Shown: in pieces, positions 1 through 7,315 of the stretch
Layout of the letters: the number at the start of each line of letters is the position of its first letter
How positions within the stretch are numbered: the stretch's first letter is position 1
DNA from: Opitutia bacterium
GTDB taxonomy: Bacteria; Verrucomicrobiota; Verrucomicrobiia; Opitutales; Opitutaceae
Length of the DNA stretch: 34,422 bases
NCBI GenBank assembly: GCA_016187925.1
Contig: JACPIS010000043.1
Span: forward strand, 1-34,422
Direction: 5' to 3'
Position numbers and translations under genes: made by a program
Notes under the pieces: generated by a model
The model's database searches: none
Told to the model about the DNA's origin: nothing
What the model saw: only the letters and a program-made list of their open reading frames with translations

Positions 1-2
1 CC

Positions 3-104
3 GCGGGCAAACTCCCCATGGTCGCGCTCGTCGCGGTGATGCGCAAAATGCTTCATGTGCTCAACCGGCTCCTCGCCGATCCCCACTTTGTCCTTGCCCA
101 GTAA
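3..104 (+). CDS. IS110-family transposase, C-terminal end (cut by window edge)
   Basis: The open frame entering from the left edge encodes about 33 residues ending in TAA at 102-104. The peptide has the pattern G-K-x-P-M-V-A-L-V-A-x-M-R-K followed by an amphipathic helix with L-N-x-L-L. This is the usual last stretch of IS110/IS116/IS902 transposases, where it follows the C-terminal helix-hairpin-helix region (family knowledge). The DEDD catalytic domain would lie outside the window, so whether the element is intact cannot be judged. No other frame here gives a comparable peptide. The assignment rests on a short but characteristic motif. Confidence 0.7.
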   Translation, partial: AGKLPMVALVAVMRKMLHVLNRLLADPHFVLAQ

Positions 105-112
105 ACACCGCT

Positions 113-135
113 GCTTCGCTTCGCTCAGGATGACA
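113..135 (+). repeat. Dispersed intergenic repeat, TTCGCTCAGGATGACA type
   Basis: A G/C-biased sequence ending in TCAGGATGACA directly follows the transposase stop. A related sequence occurs in inverse orientation at 29071-29097 (TGTCATCCTGAACGCAGCG...). Both are outside genes. Such CAGGATGACA units are scattered through intergenic DNA of many bacteria. No function is assigned. Confidence 0.5.
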
Positions 136-282
136 TGCAAAAGAGGACCGAAACGAGTTCTTGTGGGACGGCTGTGGTCATGGACCGCCGCTGCAATTCA
201 AGCAGCCGCGCCGTTTCGATTTTTTGACGGCACAAGCTTTCGGGGTTATGGTCTGAACACTCGGTCCCACCCCTTGCGTACC

Positions 283-864
283 ATGAAAGTCCTTAACTTC
301 ATCCCCGCCGCCCTCGTCGCGGCTGCGCTCTCGGCCTCGTCCCTCTTCGCCCAGGAAGCCGCTGCGCCGTCTCCGGCCCCGGTTGCCGTCGACCACGTTA
401 TTTATCTCGCGAAGCTGCCCACGCCGGCCGAGCTCATGAAGGGCGCGGAGACCCAGCACGCCACCATCGAGCGCATCGATCAGACCAGCGCGCAGATCAC
501 CGTCACTTACCAGTACTCCAGCGGACGCAAGGTCACTTTCGCCTACACGCTGCTTTCCGCGGTCGCCGCCGATGTCCCGGTGCTCACTTCGACCGCTCCG
601 GTCGTTTCCGCTCCGGCGCCTTCGCCCGATGTGACGGTGGTGGCTCCGCCGCCAACGACCACCGTCGTCTACACCACGCCGCCTCCGCCCGTATATTATT
701 ACGAACGCCCCGTACGCTACTACGACCCGGCCTGGGATTGGGTCGCACCGCTCGCCGTCGGCGTGAGCCTCGGCTGGGTCTGGCACGGCGGCCACCATTA
801 TGACCGTGCATACCATGGTCACGGCTGGCGCGGCGGTCATCACGGTGGCTGGCGGCGCCACTGA
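283..864 (+). CDS. Exported Pro-rich and His/Gly-rich hypothetical protein
   Basis: A 193-residue protein. The ATG at 283 is chosen because it is followed by a clear signal peptide (MKVLNF, a hydrophobic Ala/Leu core, cleavage likely after S-L-F-A near residue 22). The frame is open further upstream but codes for nothing signal-like. The mature part has a small folded-looking segment (about residues 35-105), then a linker rich in Pro, Val and Thr with runs of Tyr, and a tail rich in His, Gly, Trp and Arg from about residue 160. His/Gly-rich tails can bind metal ions, but that is only a possibility. A terminator follows. I recognise no named family. It is probably periplasmic or surface exposed. 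Confidence 0.7.
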   Translation: MKVLNFIPAALVAAALSASSLFAQEAAAPSPAPVAVDHVIYLAKLPTPAELMKGAETQHATIERIDQTSAQITVTYQYSSGRKVTFAYTLLSAVAADVPVLTSTAPVVSAPAPSPDVTVVAPPPTTTVVYTTPPPPVYYYERPVRYYDPAWDWVAPLAVGVSLGWVWHGGHHYDRAYHGHGWRGGHHGGWRRH

Positions 865-889
865 GAAAACGGCGCACTGTGCTCCTCCG

Positions 890-916
890 GCCGGCGGCTG
901 TGTTCGCCGGCTTTTT
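890..916 (+). terminator. Rho-independent terminator
   Basis: A perfect 7-bp GC stem (GCCGGCG at 890-896, CGCCGGC at 905-911) encloses an 8-base loop and is followed by five T (912-916). It lies 26 bases after the stop of the exported His/Gly-rich protein and ends that transcript. Confidence 0.85.
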
Positions 917-994
917 CATGCCCTGACAACTCGTCACGGTTCAGGGCTCGTCACGGGACGGTGAACCTTTATCACTGCTCGCACCCTGCCTGTC

Positions 995-1816
995 ATGAAA
1001 CGCCTCCGCCTGCTCCTTGCCTTCCCGCTGCTCGTGCTGGTCGCGGCGGTCTACGCCGCCGAGCCGGTCCCGCCGGCCGCTCCGACTTTCGCCGCGATCA
1101 CCGCGCCCGCCACGCTCGCGGCGCACCGTACCTTCGTGTTCGTCCACGGCGCGTGGGCGGGCGGCTGGCATTTCCGAAAAATCGACCCGCTCCTCACCGC
1201 GCACGGCCACAAGGTCTGGCGCCCCACGCTCACCGGCCTCGGCGAACGCGTGCATCTCGCCAGCCCCGCGATCCATCTCTCGACGCACATCGACGACATT
1301 GTGAACACCATCCTTTGGGAGGACCTGCACGACGTCGTGCTCGTCGGCCACAGTTACGGCGGCTTGGTCATCACCGGCGTCATGGACCGCATCCCCGACC
1401 GCATCGGGCAGGTTATCTTCCTCGACGCCATCGTGCCCAACGACGGCGAGAGCATGAACGCCGCCTTCGGCGTGCCTGAGACCGACGTGAAGGGCGACTT
1501 CATCGTTCCCGGCTGGGTGAAGCCCGGCAAACCCATCCCGTACGATGTCCCGCATCCGGCCAACACCCTGCGCGAACCCGTCTCCTTCCAGAACCCCGCC
1601 GCGCTCAAGCTCCCCGCCACGTTCGTCCTCTACGTCGAGGCGGGCAAGAAGCCCGAGGAGGCGCGCTTCTACCGCTTCTACCAACGCGCCCAGGCCCGCG
1701 GCTGGTCGCTCCGCACGCTGGAGGCCAACCACAATCCCCAGTGGTTCAAGCCCGCCGAGCTCGCCGCGTTGCTTGAGGACATCGTTGCCGCCAACCCTGA
1801 GCGTCCGCACCGATGA
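995..1816 (+). CDS. Secreted alpha/beta hydrolase (salicylate-esterase / methylesterase-like)
   Basis: A 273-residue alpha/beta hydrolase with a signal peptide (hydrophobic residues 5-20, cleavage about A21/A22). Visible motifs are the oxyanion-hole HG at 51-52 within H-G-A-W-A-G-G-W, the nucleophile elbow G-H-S-Y-G-G with Ser120, and a C-terminal catalytic His246 in N-H-N-P-Q-W-F. The HGAWxGGW plus GHSYGG pairing is typical of the plant-type methylesterase/EstC-like branch that cleaves small esters. The substrate is not deducible. The enzyme should act in the periplasm or outside the cell. Its TGA overlaps the ATG of the next gene by four bases, so the two are translationally coupled, although their functions have no obvious link. 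Confidence 0.85.
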   Translation: MKRLRLLLAFPLLVLVAAVYAAEPVPPAAPTFAAITAPATLAAHRTFVFVHGAWAGGWHFRKIDPLLTAHGHKVWRPTLTGLGERVHLASPAIHLSTHIDDIVNTILWEDLHDVVLVGHSYGGLVITGVMDRIPDRIGQVIFLDAIVPNDGESMNAAFGVPETDVKGDFIVPGWVKPGKPIPYDVPHPANTLREPVSFQNPAALKLPATFVLYVEAGKKPEEARFYRFYQRAQARGWSLRTLEANHNPQWFKPAELAALLEDIVAANPERPHR

Positions 1817-2076
1817 CGGCGCCGAAATCCAACGACCCGCTGCACGGCGTCACGCTCGAGCGCCTGCTCACCGCGCTCGTCGGGCATTACGGCTGGGCCG
1901 AGCTCGGCCGCCGCGTGCCCGTGCGCTGCTTTCTCTTCGACCCGAGCATCAAGTCGAGCCTCACCTTCCTCCGCAAAACCCCTTGGGCCCGCGCCAAGAT
2001 CGAGGAGCTCTATGTGCAGTGGGCGCGACGGCAGAAAACAGAAGACGGAGGACGGCGGACAGGGCCAGGAAGTTGA
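1813..2076 (+). CDS. VF530 (DUF2132) family small DNA-binding protein
   Basis: An 87-residue protein. Residues about 8-70 match the VF530 family: [10 protein letters not shown] near the start, then H-Y-G-W-x-E-L-G, F[20 protein letters not shown] and a final E-x-L-Y. VF530 domains form a small helical fold proposed to bind DNA. The start is the ATG of the ATGA overlap with the hydrolase stop. The last 16 or so residues are Arg/Gly/Glu-rich and extend beyond the family domain. They are encoded by low-complexity repeat-like DNA, and the stop codon itself lies in a GTTGAAAG repeat, so this tail probably comes from intergenic DNA. Confidence 0.85.
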   Translation: MTAPKSNDPLHGVTLERLLTALVGHYGWAELGRRVPVRCFLFDPSIKSSLTFLRKTPWARAKIEELYVQWARRQKTEDGGRRTGPGS

Positions 2077-2157
2077 AAGACGAAGGTTGAAAGACTCGCA
2101 CCGGTTTCCGGGCGACTTCCGCCCACCCGGCGCTTTCAACTCTCAACCCTCAACTCC
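2072..2157. repeat. Opposed GTTGAAAG-type degenerate repeats
   Basis: A plus-oriented run (2072-2096, two GTTGAAAG units) faces a minus-oriented run (2133-2157, CTTTCAAC plus TCTCAACCCTCAAC). GTTGAAAG at 2086-2093 and CTTTCAAC at 2133-2140 can pair. The block fills the gap between two convergent genes and contains the VF530 stop codon. Related units lie at 4377-4403, 12110-12128 and 21626-21655. Confidence 0.6.
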
Positions 2158-2170
2158 CCATCAGCTCCGC

Positions 2171-3025
2171 TCACTGCACGAATTTCTCCATGAAGCGCCG
2201 CACGTCGAGCGACACTTGCTTGGCGAGGTTCGGCACGACCCAGCGGAAAAGCTGGCGCACCTCGTAGTGCAGGCCGGCGGAGGGGACGAAGGCTGGATCG
2301 GCCAGTGCAACTTTGGTGGCATTCGCGGTCTTTTGCCGCGTGTAGACATCGGCGAACGGTTGCTCGTGTCTGACGTTGCTGCCCGGGCGTCCCCACGCGG
2401 TCTGGCGCCGTTCGAGCGAGATCGCGTCGCCGCGCACGCAATGGTCGGCCACGTAAAGCTCGAAGCTGTCCACGTTGCCGGTGCGTTTGTCGCGCCAAGC
2501 AAAGAGGCGCGCGTCGCTGTCGGACTGGTATTGCTCGCGGTCGAGACCCGGCGGGTTGCGCAGCCGGCCGGTGAAGCGCAGCGGCGCGAAGGTCGCGCCC
2601 ATCACCACCGATTCCAGCAGCTGCAGATAGGCCTTCTGCGTGTTGATGTCGGGAAACTGCAGCGAGAGCCCGCACACCGCGTATTCGCGGTAAGTGCGGA
2701 AATGCGCCACCGTGCACGGGATCTCCAGCTCGTGCTGCTCGAGCGTCAGATGCAGGCGGGTGCGCTCGCCGCGCGCCGTCATCGCCGCCGGCAGGACCTG
2801 CAGGCTGACCCCCGTGCTGGAGAAATCCACCAGCCGGCCGGCCCAGTTGCGTCCGTCACCCAGCTCGTACTTGTTGGCCTCGTCGGCATCGTCGGTGCCG
2901 ATGAGATTGATCACCGCCTTCAACGGGAAGCCCGGCCCCACGGGATAACGGCGGGCCTTGCGCTTGTCGCGCAGCCGCGAGAGGTAGTCACGTTTGAAGT
3001 TCAGGATGCGGCGGAAGAAAAGCAC
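2171..3025 (-). CDS. PilZ-domain protein
   Basis: A 284-residue protein starting with GTG at 3025. The N-terminal half carries the two PilZ signatures that bind cyclic di-GMP: an RxxxR (Arg22-Arg26, in R-K-A-R-R-Y-P-V) and D-x-S-x-x-G (Asp67-Gly72, D-F-S-S-T-G) on a beta-rich stretch to about residue 125. The second half (about 130-284) has no recognised domain and ends in a hydrophobic/basic helix. There is no signal peptide or membrane segment, so it should be a cytosolic c-di-GMP receptor. Its output is unknown. It is convergent with the VF530 gene and divergent from the HExxH membrane protein gene, so it appears to be transcribed alone. Confidence 0.75.
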   Translation of the reverse strand: MLFFRRILNFKRDYLSRLRDKRKARRYPVGPGFPLKAVINLIGTDDADEANKYELGDGRNWAGRLVDFSSTGVSLQVLPAAMTARGERTRLHLTLEQHELEIPCTVAHFRTYREYAVCGLSLQFPDINTQKAYLQLLESVVMGATFAPLRFTGRLRNPPGLDREQYQSDSDARLFAWRDKRTGNVDSFELYVADHCVRGDAISLERRQTAWGRPGSNVRHEQPFADVYTRQKTANATKVALADPAFVPSAGLHYEVRQLFRWVVPNLAKQVSLDVRRFMEKFVQ

Positions 3026-3214
3026 GGCCTATGGGAAGACGCATTTCGCTCCGGTTCAAGCCCGGGATGCGTTTCACGCTAGGGCCGAAGTGCCCATTCC
3101 GCCCCTGCGCATTTCTTGTGTTGCCGGGCAATGACTCGGGAAAAGCGCGCCGACGGGCGAAGAGAGACGCCGCAGCCTCGACACGCGCGCGCCGAGCCGC
3201 CAGTTTCCCGCGCC

Positions 3215-4381
3215 ATGGACGCAGCCGATCTCGCGCGAGCTTACGCCCTGCTGGGCCTCGAGCCCGGCTGCACGGTCGACGAGCTCGAGCGTGCGTTCAT
3301 GCGGAAGAATTTCGGCCTCATCAAGGGCAACGGTGCTGCGGACACGCCGGACGCGGCCCTCGCGGTCCGTCGCGCGCAGCTCCGCGCCGCACACGCCGCC
3401 GTCGCGGCCGATCTCCAGCGACGGCACGAAGCCGACCACCGGCACGAGCGTCCGTCCGGCCTGTTCGCCGCCGCAGACGACTCGACACCGCGACCGACCG
3501 CAGTCGACTCGACTCCGCCGCGACCGGCCGGACTTATCACGCCGCCGGCCATCGCTCCGCGCGATCCGCACGCCGACGAGTTTGCGCCATTCACCTTCGA
3601 CAACTGGAAGGTCAACGTCCTCGTGCCGCCGCTGCTGCTCGGGTTTGTGTTCCTGGCCAACCTCAGTCCGTTCGGCCTGTTCCTGCAGGGTTTTCGGGTG
3701 TGGATGCACGAGTTCGGCCACGCCACCGCCGCGTGGCTCACCGGCCATCGCGCGCTGCCGCTACCCTTCGGGTGGACACCCGTCGAGGGCGAACATTCCA
3801 ACTTCGTCTACTTCGGCCTGCTCTTCCTGCTCGGCATGCTCTTCTGGGCCGGCTGGCGCGAGCGCAAGGTCTGGCCGATGCTCACCGCCGTCGCGCTCGC
3901 CGCGCTGCAAGCCTACATGACATGGCGCCTGCCGGAGCACCGGCAGGAGTTTTGGTGGAGTGCGTTCGGCGGGGTGGGCGGGCAGTTCTACCTCAGCACG
4001 CTGTTCATGCTCTCGTTCTACGTGCAGCTGCCCGAGAAATTCAGATGGGGCATGTGCCGCTACGTGTTCTTCGGCATCGGCGCCACCGCGTTTCTCGACA
4101 TCCATGTGTTCTGGCTGAAAGTCTGGCACGGCGTGGAGGAGATCCCCTTCGGCACGCTCATCGGTGGCGAGGAGGACACCGGCGGCGACATGAACAAGCT
4201 CATGACCGACTACGGCTGGACGAAATTCCAAATCCGCCACGCCTACCACGTGCTCGGCAACGCGTGCTGGACCGCCCTCGCTCTCACCTACGCCGCCTTC
4301 GCCCTCCGCCTGAACAAGCTCGCGGACCTCGCCGTCGCGAAGTTCGGCCACGCGTCGGCGGAGCAGAGGGGCAGAAGTTGA
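3215..4381 (+). CDS. Multipass membrane protein with HExxH motif and degenerate J-like N-terminus
   Basis: A 388-residue protein. The start at 3215 (M-D-A-A-D-L) is preferred because upstream codons in the same frame code only Arg-rich filler. Residues 1-70 look like a J domain (A-Y-A-L-L-G-L-x-P-G-C-T-x-x-E-L-E-R-A-F) but lack the HPD tripeptide. Residues 75-125 are a Pro/Asp-rich linker. From about 135 on there are roughly six hydrophobic segments (135-158, 197-214, 219-234, 256-272, 282-300, 345-365). H-E-F-G-H at 165-169, at the end of the first membrane helix, is a zinc-protease-like motif as in site-2 (M50) peptidases. A matching distal N-x-x-P-D-G motif is not evident, so peptidase activity is uncertain. 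The stop codon lies in a GTTGAAAG repeat. Confidence 0.7.
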   Translation: MDAADLARAYALLGLEPGCTVDELERAFMRKNFGLIKGNGAADTPDAALAVRRAQLRAAHAAVAADLQRRHEADHRHERPSGLFAAADDSTPRPTAVDSTPPRPAGLITPPAIAPRDPHADEFAPFTFDNWKVNVLVPPLLLGFVFLANLSPFGLFLQGFRVWMHEFGHATAAWLTGHRALPLPFGWTPVEGEHSNFVYFGLLFLLGMLFWAGWRERKVWPMLTAVALAALQAYMTWRLPEHRQEFWWSAFGGVGGQFYLSTLFMLSFYVQLPEKFRWGMCRYVFFGIGATAFLDIHVFWLKVWHGVEEIPFGTLIGGEEDTGGDMNKLMTDYGWTKFQIRHAYHVLGNACWTALALTYAAFALRLNKLADLAVAKFGHASAEQRGRS

Positions 4382-4403
4382 AAGATGAAAGTCGAAGGTC
4401 GGA
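4377..4403 (+). repeat. GTTGAAAG-type degenerate repeat
   Basis: GTTGAAAGATGAAAGTCGAA and flanking bases, the same class as the repeat at 2072-2096 and in the same position relative to an upstream gene: the TGA inside GTTGAAAG is the stop codon of the membrane protein gene. Confidence 0.55.
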
Positions 4404-4440
4404 AGCCCGGGTAACAGCGACGCGTCCGCGCACTTCGCCC

Positions 4441-4495
4441 TTGGCAGCCCGTGCGCGGCTGCTTTGCTCCCACCCGGGCCGACGCACGCCGGCGT
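4441..4495 (+). repeat. 55-bp dispersed repeat, copy 1
   Basis: Matches 6305-6359 over 55 bases with four mismatches. The best-conserved part is 43 bases with one mismatch (4453-4495 versus 6317-6359). It starts with TTGGCAGC and contains GCTTTGCTCCCACCCGGGCC. The two copies are direct repeats before and after the DUF4062/ATPase gene. Frames running through it give the same artefactual peptides at both places, so upstream starts in this DNA are unlikely to be real. Confidence 0.85.
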
Positions 4496-4567
4496 TCGCG
4501 GCGAGAACATCCATGCTTGCCCAGAAGTCATGAACTGAAAAAGCAGCCTACGTCTGAACTGCCCGCC

Positions 4568-6142
4568 ATGCCCGAGAAAAAGCACATCTTTATCAGCAGC
4601 GTCCAGAAGGAGTTCTCCGGGGAACGGGCGGCGTTGTGCGACTGGCTGCGGAGCGACCCGCTTATGCGGCGGTTCTTCGAGCCGTTCCTGTTCGAGGAGG
4701 TGCCGGCCTCCGACCGCCGGGTCGACGAGGTGTATCTCGACGAGGTCGGACGCTGCGACATTTACCTCGGACTCTTCGGGAACGACTACGGATTCGAGGA
4801 TCACGAGGGCGTTTCACCCACGCAACGGGAGTTCGATCGCGCCACGACTCTGGGCAAGACACGGTTGATCTTCGTCAAGGGTGCGGATGGCCGGACCCGG
4901 CACCCGAAGATGCAGGCGCTCGTCCGGCAGGCGGACGGTGAGCTGATCCACAAGCGGTTTGTCACGGCGGCCGAGCTGATCGCCGGCGTCTATGCTGCGC
5001 TCGTGCAGTATCTGGAGGATAAGGAACTCATCCGCCATGGTCCGTTTGACGCCGCGCCCTGTCCCGCCGCCACCCTCGCTGATCTCGATCCGGAGCGCAT
5101 GACTTGGTTTCTGCGCGAGGCCCGGCGCGCCCGCGGCTTTCCGCTCTCCGAGCAGGCTTCCCCGGAGGAACTGCTCACCCACCTGAATCTCCTCAATGCC
5201 GGCCGGCCGACCCACGCCGCCGTGCTGCTCTTCGGCCGGCAGCCCCAGCGGTTTCTGCTCTCGTCCGAGGTCAAGTGCGCGCACTTCCACGGCACGCAGG
5301 TGGCGAAGCCCATCCCGTCCTACCAGGTTTACAAGGGCACGGTGTTCCAGCTCGTGGATGCCGCCGTCGATTTCGTGCTGTCGAAACTCGCCCTGGCCGT
5401 CGGAACGCGCGCCGAGAGCAACCAGGCCCCCGTCGCCTACGAACTTCCGCCCGAGGTCGTCCGCGAGGCTATCGTCAACGCCGTCGCTCACCGCGACTAC
5501 ACCAGCAACGGCAGCGTGCAGGTGATGCTTTTTTCCGACCGGCTGGAGGTCTGGAACCCCGGCGCGCTGCCGCCTTCGCTCACCCTGCAAAATCTCCGCG
5601 AGCCGCACGGCTCCGTGCCCGGCAACCCGCTCGTGGCCGAGCCGCTCTACCTCACAAAATACATCGAGCGCATGGGCACGGGCACGCGCGACATGATCCG
5701 CCGCTGCCGCGAGGCCGGCCTGCCCGAGCCGGAGTTCACTGTCACCGACGGTTTCGTGATCGCGCTGCGCCGTCCGCAGCCACCGACCGGACAAGCCACC
5801 CCGCAAGTTACCCCGCAAGTTAAAGCGCAACAGGAGAGGGCTTTGGTGGAGTTGGGCACGACCCTGGGTCTGTCCACCCCGCAAGCTACCCCGCAAGTCG
5901 CCACTCAAGTCGCCAAGGCGCTGGCCGCTGCCGCCGCCACCGGACCGCGCGAGGCATTGCAACAAGCGGCAGGCATCCTCGACCGCGAACATTTCCGCAA
6001 CGCTTACCTTGAGCCGTTGCTCGCGGCCGGCTGGCTCGAACGCACCATCCCCGACAAGCCCACCAGCCCGAACCAACGCTACCGCCTTACCGAAAAAGGC
6101 CGGGCTTGGCTGGCCGCGATGCCGAAGGGCCCCCAAGCCTGA
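4568..6142 (+). CDS. DUF4062 plus RecG-type ATPase (HATPase_c_4) protein
   Basis: A 524-residue protein. The ATG at 4568 is chosen because translation further upstream reads through the 55-bp repeat, and because DUF4062 domains begin like this one (K-K-H-I-F-I-S-S-V-Q-K-E-F). Residues 1-150 are DUF4062, which has a Rossmann-like/TIR-like fold and is common in NLR-like and signalling proteins. Residues about 175-400 match the ATPase of COG2865 regulators: E-A-I-V-N-A-V-A-H-R-D-Y (300-311), W-N-P-G-x-L-P-x-x-L-T (329-339) and R-M-G-T-G-T-R-D-M (368-376). A Gln/Thr/Pro linker follows with repeated T-P-Q-V units (411-418 and 437-448), then a C-terminal winged-helix-like part. In most relatives the N-terminal domain is a Schlafen/AlbA_2 domain; here DUF4062 takes its place. 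It is probably a sensor or regulator, possibly anti-phage given its nuclease neighbours. Confidence 0.8.
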   Translation: MPEKKHIFISSVQKEFSGERAALCDWLRSDPLMRRFFEPFLFEEVPASDRRVDEVYLDEVGRCDIYLGLFGNDYGFEDHEGVSPTQREFDRATTLGKTRLIFVKGADGRTRHPKMQALVRQADGELIHKRFVTAAELIAGVYAALVQYLEDKELIRHGPFDAAPCPAATLADLDPERMTWFLREARRARGFPLSEQASPEELLTHLNLLNAGRPTHAAVLLFGRQPQRFLLSSEVKCAHFHGTQVAKPIPSYQVYKGTVFQLVDAAVDFVLSKLALAVGTRAESNQAPVAYELPPEVVREAIVNAVAHRDYTSNGSVQVMLFSDRLEVWNPGALPPSLTLQNLREPHGSVPGNPLVAEPLYLTKYIERMGTGTRDMIRRCREAGLPEPEFTVTDGFVIALRRPQPPTGQATPQVTPQVKAQQERALVELGTTLGLSTPQATPQVATQVAKALAAAAATGPREALQQAAGILDREHFRNAYLEPLLAAGWLERTIPDKPTSPNQRYRLTEKGRAWLAAMPKGPQA

Positions 6143-6250
6143 CCGCAGTCGCCGCACGTTCGAAGGTCGAGTGCTTCGTCCTCGAACGAAACAACCCGTA
6201 CTCAAACCCACCACCCGCGCCGTAGCCCAACTGACCCTCTACGAACCCGA

Positions 6251-6285
6251 CGCGCCCGCGATCCCACCCCGCGGGCGCGTTTTTT
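6251..6285 (+). terminator. Strong Rho-independent terminator
   Basis: A perfect 10-bp stem (CGCGCCCGCG at 6251-6260, CGCGGGCGCG at 6270-6279) with a 9-base loop and six T (6280-6285). It lies 109 bases after the DUF4062 gene and separates it from the nuclease gene. Confidence 0.9.
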
Positions 6286-6304
6286 GCGCAAAAAAAATTC
6301 ACGA

Positions 6305-6359
6305 TTGGCAGCAAGCGCGCGGCTGCTTTGCTCCCACCCGGGCCAACGCACGCCGGCGT
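6305..6359 (+). repeat. 55-bp dispersed repeat, copy 2
   Basis: Second copy of the repeat at 4441-4495, in the same orientation. It lies between the terminator and the start of the membrane-anchored nuclease gene. Together the copies bracket a 1.9-kb segment holding a single gene with its own terminator. Confidence 0.85.
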
Positions 6360-6384
6360 CTCCGGTGTTCTTCTTCTTACTGTC

Positions 6385-7257
6385 ATGGCCCGTTATCGCC
6401 GTCGCTCCCCGAGAAAATCTTCGTCCGCCGAACTGGTCTGCGCCATTGCTGCGCTGCTTTTTGCCGGAATATACTTTTCGCCAGACTTCAGGCGGCTGCT
6501 AGTTGGCCTTCTCATCTTGATCCTGATCGCCGCAATCTTGGCGCTGATCGGATGGATTGCCTACCGAAAATGGAGGAAACGTGCGGATGCGCCGGGGCAA
6601 ACAGGTGCCATTGCAGCGGTCGCTCCGAGTAATCAACAGGCGGCGGATGCTTCGGCCACGCCACCGCTGATGCGGCCGGCTCCGCAGCGCTTGCTCGAGT
6701 GGTCGCCCGTTCTGCTCTCCCGGTTGGAGTGGAAACGCTTCGAAGATGTGGTCGCGGCCTACATACGGGTGATCGGACACCAGGCCCGCACCACCCGGAT
6801 TGGTCCGGATGGTGGCGTCGATGTCGAGGTGCTCGACCCTGCGACCGGGCAGGTCGTGATGCTCGTGCAATGCAAGGCGTGGGATGCCTACAAGGTGGGG
6901 ATCAAGCCACTGCGGGAACTCTTTGGCGTCATGGCGGCGGCCAAGATTACCCAAGGGGCCTTTTTCACGACGGGAGAATACACGCAGGATGCACTCGTCT
7001 TCGCTCGGGAAAATCAGCTCGATGCCGTCGATGGGGCGGAATTTATCTCGCGCATTCGGCAACTGTCCGCTGCCAGTCAGCTGCGGCTGCTGGAAGCAGC
7101 CACGCAGGGCGACTACACCACACCCACCTGTCCTGGCTGTGGGGTGAAGATGATCCTGCGCACGGCAGAGAAAGGGCGGAACACAGGCGACAGCTTTTGG
7201 GGCTGCCGCAACTACCCTCGCTGCAAGCAGACTTTCCGGCTGCCCAAGGCTGCATGA
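6385..7257 (+). CDS. Membrane-anchored Mrr-type restriction endonuclease with topoisomerase zinc ribbon
   Basis: A 290-residue protein from the ATG at 6385; the longer reading starts inside the 55-bp repeat. Two hydrophobic helices (about 15-31 and 38-60) precede a basic/polar linker. Residues 105-235 are an Mrr_cat nuclease domain: F-E-D-V-V near 119-123, the catalytic Asp146 in D-G-G-V-D-V-E-V and Gln162-x-Lys164 in V-Q-C-K, the D-x(n)-QxK form of the PD-(D/E)xK fold. Residues 247-285 are a C4 zinc ribbon of the topoisomerase type (Cys249, Cys252, Cys274, Cys280, with F-W-G-C-x-x-Y-P-x-C). Such proteins cleave foreign or modified DNA. Two N-terminal helices suggest attachment to the inner membrane with the nuclease in the cytosol. 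The restriction-modification gene follows within 60 bases. Confidence 0.85.
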   Translation: MARYRRRSPRKSSSAELVCAIAALLFAGIYFSPDFRRLLVGLLILILIAAILALIGWIAYRKWRKRADAPGQTGAIAAVAPSNQQAADASATPPLMRPAPQRLLEWSPVLLSRLEWKRFEDVVAAYIRVIGHQARTTRIGPDGGVDVEVLDPATGQVVMLVQCKAWDAYKVGIKPLRELFGVMAAAKITQGAFFTTGEYTQDALVFARENQLDAVDGAEFISRIRQLSAASQLRLLEAATQGDYTTPTCPGCGVKMILRTAEKGRNTGDSFWGCRNYPRCKQTFRLPKAA

Positions 7258-7315
7258 TTGCTCACTTCATCGAGCCGCTCCGCGCTTGCCGCGCGGCCCA
7301 ACGCCCGCTCTCTTC

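Noticed and set aside
3031-4533. 500-codon plus-strand frame overlapping the HExxH gene
   Set aside because: Almost entirely Arg/Ala/Pro, an out-of-frame reading of the membrane protein gene.
4814-6214. 466-codon minus-strand frame opposite the DUF4062 gene
   Set aside because: Shadow frame with biased composition. The plus strand encodes clear DUF4062 and ATPase motifs.
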